Part shown: one piece after another, positions 13,701 through 19,757 of the stretch
How positions within the stretch are numbered: the stretch's first letter is position 1
Layout: every line of letters starts with the position of its first letter
Source of the DNA: an uncultured Clostridia bacterium
GTDB lineage: Bacteria > Bacillota > Clostridia > Christensenellales > Aristaeellaceae
DNA: 19,757 nt
Direction: 5' to 3'
Assembly: GCA_947600345.1 (NCBI GenBank)
Contig: CANQGC010000019.1
Coordinates: forward strand, 1-19,757
Notes under the pieces: generated by a model
Databases searched by the model: none
Seen by the model: only the letters and a program-made list of their open reading frames with translations
Told to the model about the DNA's origin: nothing
Made by a program: the position numbers and the translations under genes

Positions 13701-13954
13701 GCCGTAACCCCAGAAGGGAGAATCCAAGGAACCTCAGGTTCCTTGGTAGGAATTCTTAAGGGACAAAGTCCCTTAAGCAGGTCCGGGCAGCGCCCGAATC
13801 GGGTCTGGGCGGAGCCCAGCGTCACCCCCAGCGGCCCGCGGTTTCTATATAAAGCCCGGCAAAGCGAACAATCTCCCCATCGCCACCATACCGCGGGCCG
13901 CCGTAGCGTCTTTTGATTTGGGAAGCTGCGCTTCCCAAATCAAAACAGCAAACG
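13701..13954 (+). repeat. Composite hairpin repeat, copy 4
   Basis: A 254-bp element in the convergent gap between asnA and the secreted-protein gene, same orientation as copy 2. Plus order: GCCGTAACCCCAGAAGGGAG, E 13724-13746 (loop TCA), D 13755-13777 (loop AAA; C:G pair of copies 1 and 3 replaced by T:A), an extra C-like hairpin CGGGC/GCCCG at 13784-13796, C 13805-13819 (loop GGA), B 13831-13842/13890-13901 (12 bp perfect), A 13911-13926/13930-13945 (16 bp perfect, loop TGC), ACAGCAAACG. It starts 64 nt after the asnA stop. Confidence 0.85.
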
Positions 13955-13998
13955 CACATTCCGCAGGACCTCTCCCACGGCAACATCTTCTTCGCCCG

Positions 13999-14970
13999 CT
14001 AACCCCCCATCAGCCCATTCGCAAGCCCTTCGCCCAAAACATTCATCAACCCATCCTTCCCCTGCAAGATTTCCTTCAAAATCCCGCTCACATCCGTCAA
14101 CGACGAATTCAGCTCCTCCGCCCCGCTCACATCCAGCGGCAGCCAAGCTGCGTCGCCGTCCATGACGGCCTCGACCTCGGCGGTAAAGGCGACGTCATCC
14201 CCCTCCGCACCGATCCGCGCGGACACCCCGAATACGTGGCCGTTCGCGACGGGCGCATGCTCCACGCAGAGCGCGACCTCCAGGGGATACTGCTGCACGC
14301 GTGCGGAGACCGTTAAATCCACGGCGTCCGTGTTCGCGCCCCGGTACAATTCGCCCAAAATGCTCAGGCGCAAATTCGCCGTGCCGATCGCGTCCATCAG
14401 GCTGTCGAACCCGGCGGCATTGAGCGCCTTCCGCACGTCCGGCTGGAAGCTCGCCAGCATCGAGAGGAATTGCAGCAGCGAATTCACGTAGTCCTCGCTG
14501 AACTCGAACATCGTCGCCTCGCATTCCTCGCCGCCGTAGTCGACGACACCACCCTCCCGCTGGCAGTCCGCGGGAATCACATCTGCCAAAGCATCGACGA
14601 GCGACCAGTCCCCGCGCCGGGTCAGATTCAGACCGGCAATCGCATCGTGCAGCGGCACGGAGGCCGGAATGCGATAGCACTTCTCGAAGCCGTCGCCCGC
14701 GCCGTAGCCAAATACCGTCTCGCCGTCCGCCTCGCCGAAGGTGACGTTGAGCAGCCCGCGCCCGTCCTCGCTGCAATACAGGCGAATGCCCGAATCGCCC
14801 TCGCCGATGGTCGCCGCCGCCAGCTCCGCGCAGAAGCCCGTCAGGTCGGCGGTCACTTCGCCGTCCTCGTAGATTTGCATGTCCTTCAGGCGCAGCCGCG
14901 CACCCTCCGCCCAGGCGCAGGTGCTCAAAAGCATGGCCAAAGCCAGCAGGATCGCCAACGATTTTTTCAT
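13999..14970 (-). CDS. Secreted protein of unknown function
   Basis: A 323-aa protein with a clear Sec signal peptide: MKKSLAILLALAMLLSTCAWA, probable cleavage after AWA (residue 21). The cysteine at 18 is not in a convincing lipobox, so it is probably released or loosely attached. The mature part is acidic and rich in alternating hydrophobic stretches (for example LRLYCSED-type and ALCVEHAPVANGHVFGVSARIG), suggesting a beta-rich fold. I recognise no family. GGAGG (14984-14980) lies 9 nt before the ATG. It is a single gene; upstream 14992-15118 shows no gene, and no convincing -35/-10 pair was found. Repeat copy 4 lies beyond its stop. Confidence 0.75.
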   Translation of the reverse strand: MKKSLAILLALAMLLSTCAWAEGARLRLKDMQIYEDGEVTADLTGFCAELAAATIGEGDSGIRLYCSEDGRGLLNVTFGEADGETVFGYGAGDGFEKCYRIPASVPLHDAIAGLNLTRRGDWSLVDALADVIPADCQREGGVVDYGGEECEATMFEFSEDYVNSLLQFLSMLASFQPDVRKALNAAGFDSLMDAIGTANLRLSILGELYRGANTDAVDLTVSARVQQYPLEVALCVEHAPVANGHVFGVSARIGAEGDDVAFTAEVEAVMDGDAAWLPLDVSGAEELNSSLTDVSGILKEILQGKDGLMNVLGEGLANGLMGG

Positions 14971-15120
14971 TATCCGTCGCCTCCTTTATCATTCCGCATT
15001 TGTGTTCAGCGTCCCTTTAAGATACCATTCCTATAATTCGACCCTTTTCGCGGATTTCCTCTTCCAAACCGCCCCTGCCGGAATTTCCCTGCGCAACGGA
15101 GGCGCGGAAGAAACATGCAA

Positions 15121-15157
15121 AAACTCCCGGCCCTCGCAACGGAGGAACCGGGAGTTT
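15121..15157 (-). terminator. Intrinsic terminator of alaS
   Basis: On the minus strand a 10-bp stem AAACTCCCGG/CCGGGAGTTT (15157-15148/15130-15121), with partial inner pairing, runs into TTTTTGC. It lies 23 nt after the alaS stop. Confidence 0.85.
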
Positions 15158-15180
15158 GCCACCAAATGGCTTCGTGCGCC

Positions 15181-17142
15181 TTATTCGCCGATGGTCGCCT
15201 TGATGCGGCGCACGCCGGCGGAGGAGGCCTCCTCCTTCTTGATCTTAAAGGAGACCAGGTCGCCGGTGTTGCTGGCGTGGGGGCCGCCGCAGATCTCCTT
15301 GGAGAACTCGCCCATCGTGTACACCTTCACGCGCTCGCCGTACTTCGACTCGAACAGGCCGATGGCGCCCTGGGCCTTGGCCTCGGCAACGGTCATCTCC
15401 TCGCAGATGATCGGCGCTTTGGCCTGGATGTAGGAGTTGACCAGGCGCTCGACCTCGGCCTTCTCCTCGTCGGTCATCTTGCGGCCGAAGGAGAAGTCGA
15501 AGCGCAGGCGCTCGGCGGTGATGTTGGAGCCCTTCTGCGCGACCTCCGGGCCCAGCACCTTGCGCAGCGCCGCCTGCAGCAGGTGCGTGGCGGTGTGCAG
15601 CTTCGCGGTCTGCTCGGAGTGGTCGGCCAAGCCGCCCTTGAAGCGCTGCTCCGCGCCGGCATGGCTGGTCTCCTGGTGCTTCTTGAAGCGCTCCTGGAAG
15701 CCGTCGGTATCCACGGTCAGGCCCTTCTCGGCGGCCATCTCGCAGGTGATCTCGATGGGGAATCCGTAGGTGTCGTAGAGCTTGAACGCGCTGCGGCCGT
15801 CGATCTGCGCGCAGGCGGCGATCATGGAATCCAGCTCGGCGTCGGAGATGGTTCCGGCCTTGACCTTCTCGATCACGGGCAGGTTCTCCGGGCTCGGCGG
15901 CAGCACCTTCAGCGCAGCGGCCACGGCAGCCTCGCCGGTCTTGTCTGCTTTGAGGCCCGCGAAGGCGTTCTTCCTGCGCTCCATGTTGCCGGTGACCTTC
16001 TCGAACTCAGCCTGGCCCTTCTTCAGCGTCCTCTGGAAGCGGTCCTCCTCGAGCTTGAGCTGCTCCAGGATGTGCGCGCCGTTGCGCTCCAGCTCGGGAT
16101 AGTTGCCCTTGTACTGGTCGATGATGACCTGGGCGATGGCGCAGGTGAAGCCCTCGGGCATGCCCAGCTTCATGCCGTGGCGCACGGCGCGGCGGATCAG
16201 GCGGCGCAGCACGTAGCCCTGGTCCACGTTGGACGGGGTCACGCCGCGGTCGTCGCCGATGATGAAGGTGGCGGTGCGCATGTGGTCGGAGATGATGCGG
16301 ATCGAGCGGGTGATCTCCTCGCTCTCGCCGTACTTCTTGCCGGAGAGCTCCTCGATCTTGCCGATGATGCCGGCGAAGATCTCGGTCTCATAGACGGTAT
16401 TGACGCCCATCAGCACGCAGAAGGTGCGCTCCAGGCCCATGCCGGTGTCCACGTTCTTCTGCTGGAGCGGCACGAAGCTTCCGTCGGCCTTCTTCTCGTA
16501 CTGCATGAACACGTCGTTCCAGATCTCGAGGTAGCGTCCGCAGGAGCAGGCGGGGGAGCAGTCCGGGCCGCAGGGCGGCTGATCCTTGATGATGAACATC
16601 TCGGAGTCCGGGCCGCAGGGGCCGGTGATGCCGGCGGGGCCCCACCAGTTGTGCTTCTTGGGCAGGTAGAACAGGTGGTCGTCCTTCACGCCCTGGGCGC
16701 GCCAGAGGTTCGCGGCCTCCTCGTCGCGGGGTGCGTTCTCGTCGCCCTCGAACACGGTGAAGGCCAACTTGTCGGGGTCGAGGCCCAGCCACTCGGGGCT
16801 GGTCAGGAACTCCCAGCTCCAGGGAATCATCTCGGCCTTGAAGTAGTCGCCCAGCGACCAGTTGCCCAACATCTCAAAGAAGGTCAGGTGGCTGGGGTCG
16901 CCCACGTCGTCGATGTCGCCGGTGCGGATGCACTTCTGGACGTCCACGAGCCGCTTGCCCATCGGGTGCTTCTCGCCCATCAGGTAGGGCACCAGCGGGT
17001 GCATGCCGGCGGTGGTGAACAGCACGGTGGGATCGTTCTCCGGGATGACGGAGGCGCTGGGGATCTCCGCGTGGCCCTTGCTCTCGAAGAACTTGAGGAA
17101 CAGCGCCCGCAGGTCGTTCGCGGTCTTGATGCTTGCGTTCAT
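15181..17142 (-). CDS. alaS: Alanyl-tRNA synthetase, short form ending after the editing domain
   Basis: A 653-aa class II synthetase that charges tRNA-Ala. The N-terminal aminoacylation domain has FFESKGHAEIPSASVIPENDPTVLFTTAGMHP and GYVLRRLIRRAVRHG. The editing (SAD) domain has both zinc motifs: HTATH (516-520) and CGGPH (618-622). The protein stops at AGVRRIKATIGE, exactly where most bacterial AlaRS (about 870 aa) continue into the C-Ala/DHHA1 domain. The stop is followed by a proper terminator, so this is a real end and not an obvious frameshift. A cysteine cluster CGPDCSPACSC (191-201) is inserted in the catalytic domain. The start at 17142 has GGAGGAG about 12 nt or more upstream. A T-box leader controls it. 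Confidence 0.93.
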   Translation of the reverse strand: MNASIKTANDLRALFLKFFESKGHAEIPSASVIPENDPTVLFTTAGMHPLVPYLMGEKHPMGKRLVDVQKCIRTGDIDDVGDPSHLTFFEMLGNWSLGDYFKAEMIPWSWEFLTSPEWLGLDPDKLAFTVFEGDENAPRDEEAANLWRAQGVKDDHLFYLPKKHNWWGPAGITGPCGPDSEMFIIKDQPPCGPDCSPACSCGRYLEIWNDVFMQYEKKADGSFVPLQQKNVDTGMGLERTFCVLMGVNTVYETEIFAGIIGKIEELSGKKYGESEEITRSIRIISDHMRTATFIIGDDRGVTPSNVDQGYVLRRLIRRAVRHGMKLGMPEGFTCAIAQVIIDQYKGNYPELERNGAHILEQLKLEEDRFQRTLKKGQAEFEKVTGNMERRKNAFAGLKADKTGEAAVAAALKVLPPSPENLPVIEKVKAGTISDAELDSMIAACAQIDGRSAFKLYDTYGFPIEITCEMAAEKGLTVDTDGFQERFKKHQETSHAGAEQRFKGGLADHSEQTAKLHTATHLLQAALRKVLGPEVAQKGSNITAERLRFDFSFGRKMTDEEKAEVERLVNSYIQAKAPIICEEMTVAEAKAQGAIGLFESKYGERVKVYTMGEFSKEICGGPHASNTGDLVSFKIKKEEASSAGVRRIKATIGE

Positions 17143-17160
17143 AGTCTCGATTCACTCTCC

Positions 17161-17204
17161 TCCAAAATATAGAAGCATCTTCTCCAAAAATAGAAGCATC
17201 TTTC
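17161..17204 (-). repeat. Tandem duplication of the T-box terminator 3' arm
   Basis: Two adjacent 22-bp units (17161-17182 and 17183-17204) are nearly identical: each reads, on minus, an AAGATGC arm, TTCTAT and a T-rich tract, then GGA. Both arms can pair with GCATCTT at 17225-17219. The alaS ribosome-binding site begins at the end of the downstream unit. Confidence 0.75.
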
Positions 17205-17436
17205 CAGTCAAGGACGAAAAGATGCGATTCGCGGTACCACCCTGATTGACGGGACGAGCCCGCCCTCTCATTGACGCCGCTAACGGGGCGACCGCCGCGC
17301 CATTTCCTGCGCGGAGCATTGAGCCGAAGCTCCCGGGGCTGGCATGATCCACAATTCGCGAGCGCCTCGCAGCAAGCGGCGCCTCTCTGAGCGCGAGGAT
17401 TGCGATCCTCTTCCCCTGATGCCAAGTTTGAAACTG
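17164..17436 (-). promoter_or_regulatory. T-box riboswitch leader of alaS
   Basis: The diagnostic T-box sequence GGGTGGTACCGCG is at 17242-17230 on the minus strand. Upstream is a stem I distal part with AGAGAGGCGCC, GCTTGCTGCGAG and GCGCT (about 17387-17358), matching the usual AG-bulge and distal-loop pattern. Stem I is closed by TTGGCAT/ATGCCAG. The terminator is GCATCTTT/AAAGATGC (17225-17218/17203-17196) followed by TTCTATTTTT. Uncharged tRNA-Ala would stabilise the antiterminator and turn alaS on. I could not place the alanine specifier codon unambiguously. Confidence 0.88.
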
Positions 17437-17442
17437 GGTAAG

Positions 17443-17471
17443 ATTATAGCAAAGCGCTGTAAAAAAGTCAA
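17443..17471 (-). promoter_or_regulatory. alaS promoter
   Basis: On the minus strand, TTGACT (17471-17466), a 17-bp spacer and TATAAT (17448-17443). Start is predicted near 17436. Confidence 0.85.
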
Positions 17472-17576
17472 TCGCAAAGGCGGGGAATTCGCCCTCCTGT
17501 CGCAAAATATTCCACTTTCTTAATCTGCCGCGCGAATTCTAAATATCTACCTTTGTTCCGCTTCGTTTGAATTAAA

Positions 17577-17735
17577 GGCACCCCCGCACAGAACGGCGGC
17601 ACGTCAGGCGATGCCTTTTCCGCCATCTGCACTTGCAAATTTCTTGACTTGCAACCAGCAAGCCTGCGAAATTTGCAAGCACATCTGACGAAAAATTCAT
17701 TCGCCTGCCGACCACCTTATCTGTGCGGTGTTGCC
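17577..17735. mobile_element. MITE-like 159-bp imperfect palindrome with TAAA flanking repeats
   Basis: The ends GGCACCCCCGCACAGA (17577-17592) and TCTGTGCGGTGTTGCC (17720-17735) are inverted repeats matching at 14 of 16. Pairing continues inward through CAGGCGA/TCGCCTG, a perfect 12-bp CTTGCAAATTTC/GAAATTTGCAAG (17632-17643/17668-17679) and an apical CTTGC/GCAAG with a 5-nt loop. TAAA flanks both sides (17573-17576 and 17736-17739), as a target duplication would. It encodes nothing. No transposase is in the window. The flank 17472-17572 shows no gene. Confidence 0.6.
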
Positions 17736-17762
17736 TAAAGCGTGTGATTTGGAGGTGCGCCA

Positions 17763-17791
17763 TTGACAAAAGGATAGAATCGAAATATAAT
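17763..17791 (+). promoter_or_regulatory. Consensus promoter of the toxin-antitoxin operon
   Basis: TTGACA (17763-17768), a 17-bp spacer and TATAAT (17786-17791): full consensus at both boxes. It lies 27 bp after the right end of the MITE-like element. Confidence 0.88.
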
Positions 17792-17826
17792 GATAATGGA
17801 TAGTAAGATGGAAGGAGTGGCGGATA

Positions 17827-18384
17827 ATGGCTAACGCGAAGGAGATCGCGCGCATTTTTGCTTATCTGTCCCAACGGGACGAAGGTAAGCTCATCGAAAA
17901 GACGCGATTAAACAAGCTGCTATATTTTGCACAGGGCCATGCCCTGGTAGAATTGGGCCGCCCTCTTTTTCAAAATAAGATCGACGCGTGGGAACATGGG
18001 CCGGTCGTTGCCGTTGTCTACACAAAGCACAAAAAAATCATCGACGAGGCAAAGGCCCTTGGAATATCGGACATTCGTGTATCTCCAAAAGAAATGGAGC
18101 TTGTCCTGGACGTGTGGGAACAATATAGGTCCTACAAGGCAAAAGATTTGGTGGATATGACCCATCAGGAAGGAACCCCGTGGAAGGATACATATGTCGA
18201 AGGAGAAAAGAATGTTCATATTCCAATTGATCTGATCGAGCGCTACTTTTTGCGCCCCGAGAATAAATTGAATCGAATTATGGATCGCGTCAAAGACCTG
18301 CCTGTTATCGATGCGCTTCCAGCGGATGAATACGATCCGAGTGAGGATTCTGTCTGGGAGGCCTTGTTGAATGACGCCGATTGA
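17827..18384 (+). CDS. Panacea (DUF4065/SocA-like) domain antitoxin
   Basis: A 185-aa soluble protein. Residues about 5-125 match the Panacea/DUF4065 pattern, with the hallmark TRLNKLLYFAQGHALVELGR, PLFQNKIDAWEHGPVVAVVY and later YKAKDLVDMTHQEGTPWKDTY. Panacea proteins are known as antitoxins that pair with many unrelated toxins and act by direct binding. The acidic tail (LPADEYDPSEDSVWEALLND) may contact the toxin. AAGGAG (17812-17817) lies 9 nt before the ATG. The gene overlaps the next one by 14 bp, the usual antitoxin-first order. Base composition is visibly more AT-rich than the flanking alaS and mnmG, consistent with transfer. Confidence 0.87.
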   Translation: MANAKEIARIFAYLSQRDEGKLIEKTRLNKLLYFAQGHALVELGRPLFQNKIDAWEHGPVVAVVYTKHKKIIDEAKALGISDIRVSPKEMELVLDVWEQYRSYKAKDLVDMTHQEGTPWKDTYVEGEKNVHIPIDLIERYFLRPENKLNRIMDRVKDLPVIDALPADEYDPSEDSVWEALLNDAD

Positions 18385-18706
18385 ATGGGAAATTTGGTTG
18401 GTGGATATGCCCTTCGAAGAAGGCATCGGTTCAAAGATACGGCCCGGGCTTGTAATCGGTACAGGCGACAAGTATTACATCGTCGGAAAAATGACCTCTC
18501 ACTCTCCGAGGGAAAACTATCCCTACGAATATCCTCTGCAAGATTGGAAGGCGGCAGGATTAAGCGTTCCAACAACGCTGCGTCTCTCACAAATAATGGA
18601 ATTGGATATCTCAACATTCAAAAAGAAAATCGGAACCATTCAATCGATAGACATGATTGAAATCCTCAGAATATTAAATACAATCGCAAAAGCGCGGGAA
18701 AAATAA
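18371..18706 (+). CDS. PemK/MazF-like endoribonuclease toxin
   Basis: A 111-aa protein of the type expected for MazF/PemK RNase toxins (about 110 aa). The N-terminal WEIWLVDMPFEEGIGSKIRPGLVIG carries the conserved arginine (R24) of the beta1-beta2 loop; KMTSHSPRENY carries the Thr/Ser (T42, S43) at the usual catalytic position. The C-terminal GLSVPTTLRLSQIMELD and KKKIGTI match the family's dimer and core strands. GGGAGG (18356-18361) inside the antitoxin gene is 9 nt before the ATG. Translation is coupled to the Panacea gene. Cleavage of mRNA or other RNA is inferred from family; the sequence specificity is unknown. Confidence 0.82.
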   Translation: MTPIEWEIWLVDMPFEEGIGSKIRPGLVIGTGDKYYIVGKMTSHSPRENYPYEYPLQDWKAAGLSVPTTLRLSQIMELDISTFKKKIGTIQSIDMIEILRILNTIAKAREK

Positions 18707-18720
18707 GCACCCCATCTTGC

Positions 18721-18744
18721 ACGCCTGTCCGAAGGGATGGGCGT
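18721..18744 (+). terminator. Probable terminator of the toxin-antitoxin operon
   Basis: A 10-bp stem ACGCCTGTCC/GGATGGGCGT (two G-U pairs) with loop GAAG, followed by TCTGGTTTATT. It lies 14 nt after the toxin stop. Confidence 0.55.
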
Positions 18745-18803
18745 TCTGGTTTATTGGCGACAAAAAATTCCTGATTCTTAATCCTTCGCGCGGTTTGTGC
18801 GTG

Positions 18804-18809
18804 TATAAT
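18804..18809 (+). promoter_or_regulatory. Candidate -10 box for mnmG
   Basis: TATAAT lies 28 bp before the mnmG ATG. No good -35 hexamer is found at 16-18 bp spacing; TCCTTC (18782-18787) is the nearest. Confidence 0.4.
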
Positions 18810-18837
18810 GAAAGCAGCTTGAGGGAAGGTGTTGCGC

Positions 18838-19757
18838 ATGGAGTTTCGGGAGTTTTACGAGGTTGTGGTCGTCGGGGCGGGGCACGCGGGATGCGAGGCC
18901 GCGCTGGCCTGCGCGCGGATGGGGAGAAGCACGCTGCTGATCACGCTGAACCTGGACGCCCTGGCCATGATGCCCTGCAACCCCGCCATCGGTGGCACGG
19001 CGAAGGGTCATCTCGTGCGCGAGCTGGACGCGCTGGGCGGCGAGATGGGCCGCGCTATCGACGATACCTTCATCCAGAGCCGGATGCTTAACACCGGCAA
19101 GGGCCCGGCGGTACACTCCCTTCGCGCCCAGGCCGACAAGAAGGCGTACCAGCGCCGCATGCGCCGGGCCGTGGACGAGTGCGAATTGCTCGATCTGCGC
19201 CAGGCCGAGGTGCGGCAGATCTTCGTGGAGAACGGCCGGGTCGTGGGCGTGGAGACCACCACCGGCGCGCGCATCGGCTGCCGGGCGGTGATCGTCTGCA
19301 CGGGGGTGTATCTGAAGTCCCGCATCATCATCGGCGAGTGCAGCTGGAACGGCGGACCGCAGGGGCTGCTGGCAGCGAACGCGCTGACGCAGAACCTCAT
19401 CGACCTGGGTTTCCCCATCCGCCGCTTCAAGACCGGCACGCCCTGCCGCCTGGACGGGCGAACCATCGACTTTAGCCGTATGGAGCCCCAGGAGGGCGAC
19501 GACCCCATCGTGCCCTTCTCGTTCCTGACCGACCCAGCGCCGCTGCGAAACCGCGCGCGCTGCTATCTGACCTACACCACGCCCGAGACGCACCAAATCA
19601 TCCTGGACAATTTGCATCGCGCGCCCATGTACTCCGGCACGATCCACGGCACCGGCGCGCGCTACTGCCCGTCCATCGAAGACAAGATCGTGCGCTTCAA
19701 GGACAAGGAGCGCCACCCGATCTTTATGGAGCCCGAGGGGCTGGACACCAACGAGTG
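18838..19757 (+). CDS. mnmG: MnmG/GidA tRNA uridine-34 modification enzyme, 5' part (runs off the window)
   Basis: The first 306 codons of an FAD protein that, with MnmE, installs the carboxymethylaminomethyl group on U34 of certain tRNAs. The dinucleotide-binding motif VVVGAGHAGCEAALACARMG (10-29) is at the N-terminus. Family blocks follow: MMPCNPAIGGTAKGHLVRELDALGGEMG, RMLNTGKGPAVHSLRAQADK, FKTGTPCRLDG and GARYCPSIEDKIVRF. About half of the expected 620-630 aa is present; the frame is open at the right edge. AGGGAAGG precedes the ATG. Neighbours upstream are the toxin-antitoxin operon, not mnmE. Confidence 0.97.
   Translation, partial: MEFREFYEVVVVGAGHAGCEAALACARMGRSTLLITLNLDALAMMPCNPAIGGTAKGHLVRELDALGGEMGRAIDDTFIQSRMLNTGKGPAVHSLRAQADKKAYQRRMRRAVDECELLDLRQAEVRQIFVENGRVVGVETTTGARIGCRAVIVCTGVYLKSRIIIGECSWNGGPQGLLAANALTQNLIDLGFPIRRFKTGTPCRLDGRTIDFSRMEPQEGDDPIVPFSFLTDPAPLRNRARCYLTYTTPETHQIILDNLHRAPMYSGTIHGTGARYCPSIEDKIVRFKDKERHPIFMEPEGLDTNE

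Noticed and set aside
4786..13954. CRISPR array interpretation of the repeats
   Set aside because: Copies are kilobases apart, lack spacers and are composed of several different hairpins; no cas genes are present.
4786..13954. REP/RAYT system interpretation
   Set aside because: REP units are 20-40 nt with a GTAG-type head and an associated Y1 transposase; neither is seen here, though a distant transposase cannot be excluded.
15115..17172. Long plus-strand open frame opposite alaS
   Set aside because: It is antisense to a clear alanyl-tRNA synthetase with T-box and terminator, and its translation is low-complexity Ala/Leu/Gly/His-rich.
17572..17874. Minus-strand 100-codon open frame across the MITE-like element
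   Set aside because: It runs through a palindrome and into the antitoxin's 5' end on the opposite strand, with no ribosome-binding site or recognisable motif.

Overview
The window is a GC-rich bacterial chromosome segment, most likely from a gut-type Clostridia relative (Bacillota). The signs are a T-box leader on alaS, sigma-A type promoters with 17-bp spacers, strong GGAGG ribosome-binding sites, an AI-2E permease, an orphan solute-binding protein and a DUF3786 gene. A position in or near Christensenellales is only a guess.

Layout. Positions 1-200 hold, on the minus strand, a very strong promoter and a leader that probably feeds a stable-RNA (rRNA) operon lying left of the window. Then come an orphan solute-binding protein and a tightly overlapped operon: AI-2E permease, RsmF-type rRNA m5C methyltransferase, DUF3786. 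A VanY-like D,D-carboxypeptidase (minus) diverges from a three-gene operon: GyrI-like protein, half-size EamA transporter, and an 858-aa PEP-synthase-like protein with a degenerate KaiC-like N-terminus. Next are two small divergent XRE regulators whose overlapping promoters are bracketed by palindromes. Divergent gdhA and asnA follow, both ammonia-assimilating enzymes, then a secreted protein of unknown function. An unusually short alaS with a T-box leader follows. Between alaS and mnmG sits an AT-richer insert: a 159-bp MITE-like imperfect palindrome and a Panacea antitoxin / PemK-MazF-like toxin pair. mnmG runs off the right edge.

The most unusual structure is a family of four composite repeats, 209-254 bp each, at 4786-5017, 9652-9860, 10726-10958 and 13701-13954. 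Each is a chain of perfect inverted repeats with 3-nt loops plus one long-range stem. Stem sequences differ between copies but pairing is kept by compensatory changes. All four lie in gaps between convergent genes. All have the same polarity relative to one neighbour: the same end lies next to the stop codons of vanY, the PEP-synthase-like gene, gdhA and asnA. They look like a structured 3'-UTR or bidirectional terminator element, or a non-autonomous mobile element; I do not recognise the family.

Functional links that can be argued: gdhA and asnA share a divergent promoter region carrying a 14-bp direct repeat; the two XRE genes form a possible bistable switch; the Panacea/PemK pair is a translationally coupled toxin-antitoxin module. 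All functions are inferred by reading protein motifs; no database search was possible.
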